In this document: positions 25,796 to 34,437 of the stretch, piece by piece
Layout of the letters: every line of letters starts with the position of its first letter
Numbering within the stretch: position 1 is the first letter of the stretch
Assembly: GCA_023145965.1 (NCBI GenBank)
Contig: JAGLDC010000011.1
Coordinates: forward strand, 1-40,987
Reading direction: 5' to 3'
Origin: a bacterium
GTDB taxonomy: Bacteria > UBP14 > UBA6098
DNA: 40,987 nt
Made by a program: the position numbers and the translations under genes
Notes under the pieces: generated by a model
The model's database searches: none
What the model was told of the DNA's origin: nothing
What the model saw: only the letters and a program-made list of their open reading frames with translations

Positions 25796-28066
25796 GTGAA
25801 AAAGCATTTTTTTTGCATTCTATCAGTGTGCATTCTATCGAGCTTTTTATTAGCTCAACCAACTTACTGGGGAACCAGCGGACTGATTCGAACGGTTTCT
25901 GCCGATAACTTTGGAAAAGGTTATTTAACGATTTCCGTCCATGGTAATTATTATCAGACGAATCTGAATAATCAAATAATCGAAGGAGCTCTCACCGATT
26001 ACACTCAAAGGCATTCAAATTCCTATATTTCTGCGGCATTTTCCCCGTTGTGTTTTCTAGAAATATCGGGCGGCATTTCTGGATTGCTTGTTTCAGATAA
26101 AGGTATCTATGGAAATGATCCCACACAGTTTGGTTTCGGCGATACCTATTCCGGTCTCAAACTGTCCTATACCCCATGGTGGTGGATTACAATCGGTGGA
26201 TACGGCTATCTGACATGGCCTACCGGAAGTGCAATTCTTAAAGATAGTCTTTTCACCGAAACAGATAAGAGTTTTGCGGGTCTCGGGCTTCTTACTTTCG
26301 ATTTCACAAGCGATAAAGCACGTTTTCCGCTTCCTTTGAGATTGCATTTTAATTTCGGCTATATTCAAGATCATTCGATAACCTCGATATTTGAAAGTGC
26401 CTTTCCTGGGCGTGAGGATCAACACGACGATCAATACATAGCCCGAGCAGGCATAGAAATCCCCGCTGGTTATTTCGACCTTTTCTGTGATTTTTCAACC
26501 GAACAATCGACTCGAGAATTGGTCGATTTTGGAGACAATCCAATGTGTATAACTCCGGGTATTCGATTCAACAGCGATTGGTTTTCCACCGATTTTGGAG
26601 TTGATATAGGGCTTGGGAACAAAGGAGTGCAAGATGTTCGCCATATAGACAACATGGAATGGAAATTAACTGCAGGCGTTTCTTTTATGACAAGGCTTAT
26701 TCAGGAACCCCCTCAGACAATTTATGGTAAACTCACAGGGTCGATTATCGATGTCGATAAAGGTAGTCCTTTAATAGCAATGGTTACATCCGATGATACA
26801 ACCATGAAAGCCCCATTTATCACAAAAAAAGATGGGATTTACACAATCTGGTTAACTAAAGGCGCGCACAATGTTACTTATAGCGCGAATGGCTATGAAA
26901 CATTTACTAAGTCCGTGATTATTACAGATTCAATAGGTATTGCTTTGGACGTGGCATTGAGGCCACTTCGTTATTTTGGAACGCTTACGGGCAAAGTTAC
27001 CGATGTTGTGAGCGGCGAAATTGTTGATGCTGATGTGATGATAGTTGAGGAGAAAATTAAGATGCAAGTCGATTCGCAAACAGGTATATATCGTGGACAG
27101 GCCAAAGTAGGGACATATACTCTGACAGCGGAAGCCGAAGGCTATCACCCCGTTTCCGAGGTGGCTATCACAGAGAAGGACAAAACGACGGTTAAAGATT
27201 TTCAACTCAGACCGCTTATTACCGCGACAGACGGCGAACTCACAGGCAATGTTGTCGATGTCAGGACCGGTGAGGGAATTTCGGCAAGCATCAATGTCGA
27301 AACACCCGGTTTTGCACCTATTATGAGCGAGAATATTACCGGGAGTTATAAAATGACTTTACCCAGTGGTAGTTGGACTGTTATGGCCTCAAAAGACGGT
27401 TATCAAACAGCCACGCAAACAGCTGTGATAAAAATCGGCGAAACAACTGTTCAAAAGATAGAACTTCGGCCGATACCAATGTCGATTATTACAGGAAAAG
27501 TAATAAATATTAAGGATGGTTTATCACTGACCGCAGAAATTTCTTTCACGGACTCGGATATTCCCTCGATCAAGGCCAACAAAAACGGAATATATAATAT
27601 CTCGATAATGCCGGGAACATACGAGATAGAGGCTAGATACGAAGGTTTTATTCCGCAGGTTTTTCCGATTATAGCTGAAGCGGATAAAAGCATAATACGT
27701 GATTTTGAGCTTGTAAAAGCCGGGGAGAAAATTACCCTCAAAGGAATATTTTTCGATTTCAATAGGGCTTCAATCAAGCCGGAAAGTAAACCGGCGCTCG
27801 ATAAGGCTATAAAAATAATGACAGATAATCCGGGGGTCCGAGTTCGTATCGAAGGCCACACAGATTCTGTCGGTTCTGACAGTTATAACCAAAAGCTCTC
27901 TCAAAAACGCGCCGATTCAGTTAAAGTATATCTTGTCAAGAGCGGGGATATAGATGCTGCCAGGATTATCTCTATGGGAAGGGGAGAGCTCGAACCGATT
28001 GCTTCTAATGAGAATGATGAAGGAAGGAGTCTCAATAGGCGTATAGAATTTGTGATTCTCAAATAG
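25796..28066 (+). CDS. Outer-membrane barrel with four carboxypeptidase-like repeats and OmpA peptidoglycan-binding domain
   Basis: A 756-residue protein with a signal peptide (ending SSFLLAQP) and a GTG start behind AAGGAG. Residues ~25-300 have the alternating strands of a barrel porin (PWWWITIGGYGYLTWPTG). Four beta-sandwich repeats of the carboxypeptidase regulatory type follow, beginning near 306 (GKLTGSIIDV), 395 (GTLTGKVTDV), 479 (GELTGNVVDV) and 562 (SIITGKVINI), each ending in a RPL/RPI-like linker. The last ~115 residues are an OmpA domain with FDFNRASIKPES, VRIEGHTDSVGS and SLNRRIEFVI. It should tie the outer membrane to peptidoglycan. A strong terminator follows. Confidence 0.92.
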   Translation: MKKHFFCILSVCILSSFLLAQPTYWGTSGLIRTVSADNFGKGYLTISVHGNYYQTNLNNQIIEGALTDYTQRHSNSYISAAFSPLCFLEISGGISGLLVSDKGIYGNDPTQFGFGDTYSGLKLSYTPWWWITIGGYGYLTWPTGSAILKDSLFTETDKSFAGLGLLTFDFTSDKARFPLPLRLHFNFGYIQDHSITSIFESAFPGREDQHDDQYIARAGIEIPAGYFDLFCDFSTEQSTRELVDFGDNPMCITPGIRFNSDWFSTDFGVDIGLGNKGVQDVRHIDNMEWKLTAGVSFMTRLIQEPPQTIYGKLTGSIIDVDKGSPLIAMVTSDDTTMKAPFITKKDGIYTIWLTKGAHNVTYSANGYETFTKSVIITDSIGIALDVALRPLRYFGTLTGKVTDVVSGEIVDADVMIVEEKIKMQVDSQTGIYRGQAKVGTYTLTAEAEGYHPVSEVAITEKDKTTVKDFQLRPLITATDGELTGNVVDVRTGEGISASINVETPGFAPIMSENITGSYKMTLPSGSWTVMASKDGYQTATQTAVIKIGETTVQKIELRPIPMSIITGKVINIKDGLSLTAEISFTDSDIPSIKANKNGIYNISIMPGTYEIEARYEGFIPQVFPIIAEADKSIIRDFELVKAGEKITLKGIFFDFNRASIKPESKPALDKAIKIMTDNPGVRVRIEGHTDSVGSDSYNQKLSQKRADSVKVYLVKSGDIDAARIISMGRGELEPIASNENDEGRSLNRRIEFVILK

Positions 28067-28075
28067 CTTTAGTTT

Positions 28076-28112
28076 AAAAAGCCCCTAACTTTTCGAGTTT
28101 GGGGCTTTTTTT
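28076..28112 (+). terminator. Intrinsic terminator after the OmpA-like gene
   Basis: GCCCC-t-AACT and AGTT-t-GGGGC pair around a short T/C/G loop, preceded by an A run (28076-28080) and followed by seven T residues (28106-28112). It ends the OmpA-like transcript before the tRNA gene. Confidence 0.92.
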
Positions 28113-28131
28113 ATTCGGGAAAAAATAATGC

Positions 28132-28159
28132 TTGCAACAACACTCTTTGCGCTTATATT
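28132..28159 (+). promoter_or_regulatory. Probable promoter of the tRNA-Pro gene
   Basis: TTGCAA (28132-28137), 16 bases, TATATT (28154-28159), placing the RNA start some 28 bases before the mature tRNA. Confidence 0.5.
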
Positions 28160-28193
28160 TGGAAATCGTCAAATTTATGTTGACGTTTTGGTT

Positions 28194-28270
28194 CGGGGCG
28201 TAGCGCAGTCTGGTAGCGCACTTGGCTGGGGGCCAAGGTGCCGCTGGTTCAAATCCAGTCGCCCCGACCA
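28194..28270 (+). tRNA. tRNA-Pro (anticodon GGG)
   Basis: A 77-base gene that folds as a full cloverleaf. The acceptor arm CGGGGCG pairs with CGCCCCG and begins with C1-G72, typical of bacterial tRNA-Pro. The anticodon arm is CTTGG-CTGGGGG-CCAAG, so the anticodon is GGG. The T arm is GCTGG-TTCAAAT-CCAGT. The 3' ACCA is encoded. Confidence 0.97.
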
Positions 28271-28277
28271 TTTAATA

Positions 28278-28301
28278 CCCTCTCGCGAGGGCTTTTTTTT
28301 T
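28278..28301 (+). terminator. Intrinsic terminator after tRNA-Pro
   Basis: CCCTC (28278-28282) pairs with GAGGG (28287-28291) around TCGC, followed by C and nine T residues. It lies 7 bases beyond the tRNA. Confidence 0.9.
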
Positions 28302-28335
28302 GGTAAATGATTGGATTGTTTAGCGTGATAAAGAA

Positions 28336-29016
28336 GTGAAAGTTCTCGCAATAACCCCGGCTTTCAATGCAGAGAAGACGATAGATAGCCTTATTGAAGT
28401 TCTTTTACAGACTTTCGATACCGAGGACATTCTTCTCATTGACGATGGAAGCACAGATCATACTCTAGAAATAGCGAAGCGGAACAGAATTCAAGTAATA
28501 AGATTTGAGCGCAATATGGGAAAAGGCGCGGCTCTTAAAACCGGCTTTAAATTGGCTATTGAAAAAGGCTATGATGCAGCTCTGACTATAGATTCCGATT
28601 TACAACATCCACCGGAGTTATGCGCTAATTTCATTGATAAGATGAAGAAATCTTCTGCGGATCTTGTCCTTGGCGACCGAATGACCGATGTAAGAGGTAT
28701 GCCCTTTATTAGGAAATTTTCAAACAGTGCAACGAGTTTTTTTGTCCGTTTATGGACAGGCGAAAAGATGCGCGATTCGCAGTGTGGTTTCAGACTGATA
28801 AGCACATCCATTTTGCGCAATGTTCATCTTAGGATAGACCGCTATCAAACCGAAACCGAATTATTACTTGAAGCATCGAGTCTTGGTGCAAAATTCTCTT
28901 ATGTTACTATACCGACAATTTATAATGAGCAACCAAGTAACATCAATGGATTTTCTGAAACCCTAAGCTTTATTGGTCTTATGTTGTCATATCCCTTCAG
29001 GAGAATTCCCAAATGA
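28336..29016 (+). CDS. Family 2 glycosyltransferase, dolichyl-phosphate-mannose-synthase type
   Basis: A 226-residue GT-A enzyme. It has an N-terminal nucleotide-binding part (VLAITPAFNAEKTIDSLI), LIDDGSTDHTLEIA, GKGAALKTGFKLA and the metal-binding DSDLQHPPE, followed by QCGFRLIS and TETELLLEASSLG, the usual order in DPM1-like transferases that load a sugar on a polyprenyl phosphate. No C-terminal membrane helices are seen. The start is a GTG with weak ribosome site; the overlap with the next gene (ATGA) suggests coupling. Donor and acceptor are not known. Confidence 0.92.
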   Translation: MKVLAITPAFNAEKTIDSLIEVLLQTFDTEDILLIDDGSTDHTLEIAKRNRIQVIRFERNMGKGAALKTGFKLAIEKGYDAALTIDSDLQHPPELCANFIDKMKKSSADLVLGDRMTDVRGMPFIRKFSNSATSFFVRLWTGEKMRDSQCGFRLISTSILRNVHLRIDRYQTETELLLEASSLGAKFSYVTIPTIYNEQPSNINGFSETLSFIGLMLSYPFRRIPK

Positions 29017-29699
29017 AATCTATGGCAGGGAAAAGGGCCAAAATAGCATTATTTGTGCTGATAATATTATTCGTGAGCTCGCTGGTCGCTTCTGAAACGG
29101 TTCCCAGAGATGAGGAAGCTTTGTCCCACGGAGATAAGATTGCTTCGTGGCTGCACAAAAAAGGCATACCCTCCGATCTTGTAGTTCTCATTATAGCGAT
29201 GCTGCCGATAGTCGAGCTCAGGGGAGCCATTCCTGTGGCAATGCACCTCTTCGGAATGTCTATACCCCATAGCTATATTTTATGTGTATTAGGCAACATG
29301 ATACCAATTCCCTTTATCCTTCTTTTGTTGGGTCCTGTATCAAGGTTTTTAAGGCGTATGAAGATATTCGATAAGTTTTTCATATGGCTGTTCAACAGGA
29401 CGCGTAAACGCTCTAACAAAATAAAGAAGTATGAAGAATTGGGTCTTATTGCTTTTGTAGCTATACCTCTTCCTATAACGGGTGCATGGACAGGAAGCCT
29501 TGCTGCTTTTCTTTTCGGATTAAGGTTTTGGCCCTCTTTTTTCTGTGCTCTTGCTGGTGTATGTATTGCTGGTGTTGTTGTTACTGCCTTTTCAGCTTTG
29601 GGATGGGTTGGAGCCATATCCGCAGGCGTAATCCTGATAATTATCGCTGCAACGAGTATATTCTCTAAAAAACAACAGAATAATTCTCAAGTGCAATAA
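29013..29699 (+). CDS. COG2426 small multidrug-export-like membrane protein
   Basis: A 228-residue protein with a hydrophobic N-terminal segment (a signal or membrane helix, ending around SLVASETV) and several membrane helices. The conserved family motifs MLPIVELRGAIPVAM, LGNMIPIPFILL and AIPLPITGAWTGSLAAFLFG are present. The family is annotated as a putative small multidrug exporter, but its transport function is not established. Its ATG overlaps the glycosyltransferase stop by 4 bases. It ends in a charged, glutamine-rich tail. Confidence 0.88.
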   Translation: MKSMAGKRAKIALFVLIILFVSSLVASETVPRDEEALSHGDKIASWLHKKGIPSDLVVLIIAMLPIVELRGAIPVAMHLFGMSIPHSYILCVLGNMIPIPFILLLLGPVSRFLRRMKIFDKFFIWLFNRTRKRSNKIKKYEELGLIAFVAIPLPITGAWTGSLAAFLFGLRFWPSFFCALAGVCIAGVVVTAFSALGWVGAISAGVILIIIAATSIFSKKQQNNSQVQ

Positions 29700-29716
29700 A
29701 AATATTACCAGAGAAC

Positions 29717-29745
29717 TTGCTTTTTGAGATCTTTATCATTAAAAT
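29717..29745 (+). promoter_or_regulatory. Possible promoter of the binding protein/kinase pair
   Basis: TTGCTT (29717-29722), 17 bases, TAAAAT (29740-29745), about 42 bases before the TTG start of the binding protein. A TATAAT at 29745-29750 offers an alternative -10. Confidence 0.35.
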
Positions 29746-29787
29746 ATAATGAGATTATATTGAATTCAAAAGCTACAGGGAGTTCAG

Positions 29788-30810
29788 TTGAACAAGAATT
29801 TGTTAATTGTTTTTGTTTGTATTATCTTTGTAGCTATACTGTTACTTTCATCCAAACTCGCTGATGATAAATACCATTTGCGCGATCCAAGAATAAAGCC
29901 ATCCAGCAAACTAGAGCTTTCACAAAAAAAAACTGTATTATCGTTTATGCCAAACTGGTATTCAGGGGCCCAGTTTTCGGGATATTATTATGCTGAGCAC
30001 TACAAGATATATGAAAGTTTTAACCTTGATGTTAATATTTTAAGATTCGATAACGATTATGATGTTCTTGGGCATCTTATAGCCGGAGAGCTAGATGTAG
30101 CAGTTATGAGCATGAATTATTTTACTGATGCATGTAAACAAACAGATCAAATTGTGGTCTTAGCCGCTATATTTCAATATGAACCCTCTGTATTTATAGT
30201 TAAGGAAAACAGTGGGATTGAATGTCCAACTGATTTTAAAGAGAAGAAAATAATTTGCAAAAATAAAGACTGGAAGAGAATGATTTATCGGATTATCTCG
30301 ACAGCCGGCCTCGATTCCAGTCAAGTCGAGTTGGTATATGGCCAGAATGATTTGGCTGCCTTCACATCGGGCGATATAGATATATGGGCAGGTTATGCTC
30401 ATAACGAACCTGTTGAATTCGACATGGCAGGTATAGAGACTTCGAATATATATGCTTATGACTATGGAGTTATTAATTACGAAGGTTTGTTAGTAACTAC
30501 CAGAGATTTACTCGAGCATAATAGCGATGCAGTAGAATCATTTCTTTCTGCTTCCATGATTGGTTGGGATAACTCTATAAAAAATCCTGAATTAACCCTG
30601 AAAGCGATTCAATGCTTCGATTCTTCTATTTCAATTTCGTTTCAGAGACAATCTTTGGCTAAAATCGTGCCTTTTATTCACACTGGGGAAAAACCTCTAG
30701 GCTGTGTAGATATCTCGCGATGGAACAGCTTAATGGGTGAGAATGGTTTGGAAGACGAATCGTATCTTGCTATCGATTTGATTAATAAAATTCACTCCAA
30801 GCAATATTGA
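29788..30810 (+). CDS. NMT1/THI5-like periplasmic solute-binding protein, membrane-anchored
   Basis: A 340-residue protein with an N-terminal hydrophobic helix (LLIVFVCIIFVAILLL) that has no obvious cleavage site, so it may remain as an anchor. The rest is a type 2 periplasmic-binding fold: LSFMPNWYSGAQFSGYYYAE, HLIAGELDVAVMSMNYF and LVYGQNDLAAFTSGDIDIWAGYAHNEP match NMT1/SsuA-like binding proteins that take up thiamine-precursor pyrimidines, sulfonates or similar compounds. The start is a TTG with GGGAG ahead. No permease or ATPase gene is near; instead a histidine kinase starts 4 bases behind its stop, so it probably senses a ligand for that kinase. The ligand is unknown. Confidence 0.83.
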   Translation: MNKNLLIVFVCIIFVAILLLSSKLADDKYHLRDPRIKPSSKLELSQKKTVLSFMPNWYSGAQFSGYYYAEHYKIYESFNLDVNILRFDNDYDVLGHLIAGELDVAVMSMNYFTDACKQTDQIVVLAAIFQYEPSVFIVKENSGIECPTDFKEKKIICKNKDWKRMIYRIISTAGLDSSQVELVYGQNDLAAFTSGDIDIWAGYAHNEPVEFDMAGIETSNIYAYDYGVINYEGLLVTTRDLLEHNSDAVESFLSASMIGWDNSIKNPELTLKAIQCFDSSISISFQRQSLAKIVPFIHTGEKPLGCVDISRWNSLMGENGLEDESYLAIDLINKIHSKQY

Positions 30811-30814
30811 TAAT

Positions 30815-33328
30815 ATGTTAGATCGTTTTAAAAAGGACGTTGGAGTTCGCCTCACAGCTATATTTATTATGGGATGCATGATTCCTCTGTTTTTTTTCGG
30901 TGTTTATATCTATTTTAAAACTGTGAAAAATCTTGTTGATATGTCGCGCGACCGGGTAAGCACAAATATTCAGTTAAGAGAGCATTATATCCATTCATGG
31001 ATTGAAGCACAGGAAAATTCTATTGAAGAAATCGCCGAATTATATAAGCACAATGTGAACATTCCTCTATCCAAGAATGACATAATAAGCTTTTTTATTA
31101 AGGACAATAGCGAATTCTTTGAAATTTTCATTTTATCTACAAAAGATGGAAATATTATACAATCCACTGAGCCTTTGAATATTGGTAAAATAAAAAAGGA
31201 GAGAGCCTATTTCCATAATGGAATAAAAGGGACTTACACCTCTAATATTTATTTTAGCCCCTCTCTTCAGGGACCGGCAATGACCATCGCTACTCCCATA
31301 GAAATCAGTGGCGATACTTTGCTTGTTTTAGCGGGAAGAGTTAAACTCGATAAGCTTATTTCGGTTCTTGGACTCGGATTTTCAGATAAAACCTCAATCA
31401 ATTCCTACCTTGTGAATAGGTGGAATGCTTTTACAATAGGTTCAGATAAGGTTGAAGAAAAAACAGGAAATTTTTCTTTTGGTATTCAAAAAGCTATTGA
31501 AGAAGGCCGATTTATTGGCAAGTATAAGGATTGGAATGGGACAACTGTAATCGGATGTTGTAGGTTTATATCTACTTTAGGTGCAGTGCTTGTTGTCGAA
31601 GTTGAATATGATTTGGCAACCAGCCCGCTAAAAAAAGATATTGTAGTTATTTTCGCTATTCTTATAGCTTCAATATTAATAGCATCTTTTTTCTTCTATT
31701 TTCTTTTAAAAAACACTCTTAAGCCAATCGACGAAATTTCTAAGGCCGCTCAAACCGCTGCTCAAGGAAATCTTAATGTTCGTGTTAGAAGCAAGGGCAT
31801 GGACCAGATTGCCCTCTTAGCATCGAGTTTTAATTCTATGGTTTCTAAATTAGCCGATAGTTTGCACGAAAAAGCCCTGTCGGATCAAAAACGAAGTCAC
31901 CTTATCGAACGCGCAAATGATGGGTTTATTACAATCGATAGGTTTGGAAACATACTCGATATTAATCAAAGTGTTTCTAGGATGTGGAATTATACTCAAG
32001 TCGAACTTAAACAGATGCTTGTCTTTGAACTGTTTCAAGAAGACGATGCTAAAACCTTTGGGCGACAGATCCGAAGAATAGAATATAATGATTCTGCTGG
32101 ACTGATAGAATTGAATGCTGTTAAACAAAATGGAGTGTTTTTTCCGACTGAGATGAGTCTTATATCTTTGGGCGATGGAACATATCTTGTTATAGCAAGA
32201 GACATCACTGAAAAGAAAATACTTGAACGCGAGCTTGTACAAGCACAAAAGCTGGAAAGCGTCGGAACCCTTGCAGCAGGTATTGCCCACGATTTCGATA
32301 ATTTACTCGTAGGTGTTTTAGGTGCCGCCTCACTTATAAAATCGACAACTAATAACTCTGACCCGAGATACGAGATGCTCGAAATTATTGAAACTTCCGC
32401 TGAGCGGGCTGCAGGGTTAGTCAAACAATTAATGACATTTGCCAGACAGGAACCACCGCATAGAGAGACTACTAATATCTCGACATTAATCGAAGAGGTC
32501 ATGAGAGTTTTGCGCACAAGTGGAAGTCCTGATATCTTTTTCAGAACCAGAGTAGCTTCTAATCTGCCTATGGTTTTTGTCGATCCAGTCCAGATTAAGC
32601 AGACTTTCTTCAATCTTTGTTTAAATGCTATTGATGCCATGCCCGATGGTGGAGAGCTGACGGTCGAGGTCAATTTTGTTGAAGTAGATTCTTCAAAATT
32701 TAAAACCCTAAAGGATTCCCGAAATAAGAATTTTGTTGAGATTTTAATCTCAGACACAGGTATTGGAATCTCCGAGGATAAAATTGATAGGATTTTCGAA
32801 CCGTTTTTTAGCACTAAAGGCCCCGGCAAGGGAACTGGATTGGGGCTTTCAATTTCATATGGTATTGTGGAATTCCACGGTGGGGCGATAAATGTCGATT
32901 CAGTTGAAGGTATTGGTTCTACTTTTAGGGTTTATCTTCCAGCTTTATCTCATGATGTCAATTGTCCAATAGAGCAAAAACCATCCATTTTCTTTATCGA
33001 TAAAAATCCTTCCTTAAGGAGATTATATCGAGTGGCTCTCGATGGAGGACATTATTCCTTATTAAGCTTCTCCTCGCTAAATATGGCCCTATTGGAAACA
33101 AAGAAATCTCAGTTACACCCGGATATTATATTGCTGGGTTCTTCTGCTCTCGATGATGATCTATCAGCGTCTCTTTATATTTTAAAAACAAGCTTTCCAA
33201 AGGCGGCTAGGATTCTTCTGGGAGAAATCGAAGGTATATCAGAGATAGATTTTGATGAAATGATTCCTGAATACAACGATGTAAAAAAAGTTCTAGAAGC
33301 TCTCGGAAGGATTAGTTCGAATCTATAA
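30815..33328 (+). CDS. Hybrid sensor histidine kinase (Cache, HAMP, PAS, HisKA, HATPase) with degenerate receiver
   Basis: An 837-residue kinase. A membrane helix at ~14-35 is followed by a periplasmic Cache-like sensor (about 40-268), a second helix (about 273-295), HAMP (about 296-350) and a PAS domain (about 365-470). HisKA has His492 in AGIAHDFDNLLVGVLG, an NtrB-like H box with the usual HDFNN as HDFDN. The ATPase has NLCLNAIDAMPDGG, DTGIGI and GKGTGLGLSISYGIV. The C-terminal ~105 residues look like a receiver (IDKNPSLRRLYR, DIILLGSSAL) but the phosphoacceptor Asp is replaced by Gly, and one acidic residue is Lys, so it is probably inactive. The stop overlaps the end of the opposite GH3 gene. 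Confidence 0.92.
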   Translation: MLDRFKKDVGVRLTAIFIMGCMIPLFFFGVYIYFKTVKNLVDMSRDRVSTNIQLREHYIHSWIEAQENSIEEIAELYKHNVNIPLSKNDIISFFIKDNSEFFEIFILSTKDGNIIQSTEPLNIGKIKKERAYFHNGIKGTYTSNIYFSPSLQGPAMTIATPIEISGDTLLVLAGRVKLDKLISVLGLGFSDKTSINSYLVNRWNAFTIGSDKVEEKTGNFSFGIQKAIEEGRFIGKYKDWNGTTVIGCCRFISTLGAVLVVEVEYDLATSPLKKDIVVIFAILIASILIASFFFYFLLKNTLKPIDEISKAAQTAAQGNLNVRVRSKGMDQIALLASSFNSMVSKLADSLHEKALSDQKRSHLIERANDGFITIDRFGNILDINQSVSRMWNYTQVELKQMLVFELFQEDDAKTFGRQIRRIEYNDSAGLIELNAVKQNGVFFPTEMSLISLGDGTYLVIARDITEKKILERELVQAQKLESVGTLAAGIAHDFDNLLVGVLGAASLIKSTTNNSDPRYEMLEIIETSAERAAGLVKQLMTFARQEPPHRETTNISTLIEEVMRVLRTSGSPDIFFRTRVASNLPMVFVDPVQIKQTFFNLCLNAIDAMPDGGELTVEVNFVEVDSSKFKTLKDSRNKNFVEILISDTGIGISEDKIDRIFEPFFSTKGPGKGTGLGLSISYGIVEFHGGAINVDSVEGIGSTFRVYLPALSHDVNCPIEQKPSIFFIDKNPSLRRLYRVALDGGHYSLLSFSSLNMALLETKKSQLHPDIILLGSSALDDDLSASLYILKTSFPKAARILLGEIEGISEIDFDEMIPEYNDVKKVLEALGRISSNL

Positions 33329-34189
33329 CAATTCTGTTTGGCCTTCAAACTCCTTGCATATTAAAACAATATCGTGACCCGAGTCTAGGGTTTTCTTAAC
33401 ACGATCTTCTAGGGATTGATATTCTTGAGCTCCGCCCATAAATAGGTCGTCGCTGATAATTGAACCTGTGAATCCTAAGTCTTCCCTTATTATATTTATT
33501 ATTTTTGAAGAATATGTTGCTATTTTGCCGGATGGATCGAGCTTTTTTGCAACTAGATGTGTTGTCATAATATACGGAATAGCAGCCTCGATAACCGATT
33601 TATACGGTATAAAATGCTTTAACCAAAAGTCTTCATTTTTTCCCGCAAAAGATACACCAAGATGCGGATCAATATCCGCAGAACCTAATCCAGGGAAATG
33701 TTTTGCGCAGGGTTTTATTCCTGCGGAAAAAAGCCCTTCGATAATCGCAACCGCATATTCTGCACAGATATAGGGATTATCGGATAAAGCGCGACCTCCT
33801 AAAATGTGGCCCTCAGAGGCAACATCGACTACCGGAGCGAGGTTGATATCTATCCCTAAATCAGCAAGTGCATTTCCAAGTGTTCTATAGGCTTCACGAA
33901 CCTGAAGAGGTGTCATCGATGAAGGCAGTTCACGCGGGTTGGGTGGATTCGGGAAGCCATGTTCTAATCTTAATCTACTTTTTTCACCGCCCTCTTCATC
34001 GATCATGAACATTGCTTTTGGGCAAATACTTCGGAGGTTTTTTATTGTTTTTTTAAGGCCTTTAGAGCTTATAAAATTGTGTTCAAATATAATAAAACCA
34101 TAAGGTTGAGCCTTTTCGATGAAATCGATAAAATTCTTATCGGGGATTGACCCAGAGAAACCGAAGACGGCTTTATTCATATCGAGCAT
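33323..34189 (-). CDS. Glycoside hydrolase family 3, NagZ-like
   Basis: A 288-residue single-domain GH3 enzyme. It has FMIDEEGG, INLAPVVDV, KHFPGLGSADIDPH (with the D-x-H catalytic dyad of NagZ-type enzymes) and the nucleophile in IISDDLFMGG. Such enzymes remove N-acetylglucosamine from muropeptides during cell-wall recycling. The substrate here is assigned by the short length and the dyad. AAGGAAA precedes the ATG; no signal peptide is seen, so it is probably cytoplasmic. Its stop codon lies against that of the opposite kinase gene, with a 6-base overlap. Confidence 0.88.
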   Translation of the reverse strand: MLDMNKAVFGFSGSIPDKNFIDFIEKAQPYGFIIFEHNFISSKGLKKTIKNLRSICPKAMFMIDEEGGEKSRLRLEHGFPNPPNPRELPSSMTPLQVREAYRTLGNALADLGIDINLAPVVDVASEGHILGGRALSDNPYICAEYAVAIIEGLFSAGIKPCAKHFPGLGSADIDPHLGVSFAGKNEDFWLKHFIPYKSVIEAAIPYIMTTHLVAKKLDPSGKIATYSSKIINIIREDLGFTGSIISDDLFMGGAQEYQSLEDRVKKTLDSGHDIVLICKEFEGQTELL

Positions 34190-34203
34190 ATTTTCCTTTT
34201 AAT

Positions 34204-34231
34204 TTGAAAATCTTCGAAGAATAATTATATT
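34204..34231 (+). promoter_or_regulatory. Promoter that would give a leaderless DUF1858 mRNA
   Basis: TTGAAA (34204-34209), 16 bases, TATATT (34226-34231). The expected start of transcription falls at about 34238, on the ATG itself. No ribosome site precedes that ATG. Confidence 0.45.
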
Positions 34232-34237
34232 ATAATA

Positions 34238-34432
34238 ATGATGATAGATGAAAACACAACACTTGAGGCAATATTAAAAACCAATTCCAGCGCAATGAAG
34301 ATTGTTGCACGCCACGGTCTTCACGCCCTAAGTTGTCCCAGTGAAATATACTGTTCGCTCAAATCTATCTCGGAAACGAGGGGAATTCCTTTGGAACATC
34401 TATTAATCGATCTCAGGCAGATTTTGGAATAA
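34238..34432 (+). CDS. DUF1858 small protein
   Basis: A 64-residue protein matching DUF1858, found alone or fused to ScdA/hybrid-cluster-type proteins. The pattern is a short strand, a helix (TLEAILKTNSSAMKIVARHGL), a Cys (HALSCPSEIYC) and a helix ending in the tail. The family Cys is retained at CPSE, though the typical C-x2-C is not. The start may be the ATG at 34238 or the next at 34241. It is divergent from the GH3 gene across 48 bases. Function is not established; metal or redox roles have been suggested for the family. Confidence 0.82.
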   Translation: MMIDENTTLEAILKTNSSAMKIVARHGLHALSCPSEIYCSLKSISETRGIPLEHLLIDLRQILE

Positions 34433-34437
34433 TCTCT

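Noticed and set aside
28194-28270. tRNA-Pro as an integration site with a downstream repeat
   Set aside because: No copy of the tRNA 3' end was noticed elsewhere in the window and the following genes are not mobile-element genes.
32035-32829. A 264-residue minus-strand open frame opposite the kinase
   Set aside because: Lies wholly within the kinase catalytic domains, whose motifs are intact on the plus strand; serine-rich shadow sequence, no ribosome site.
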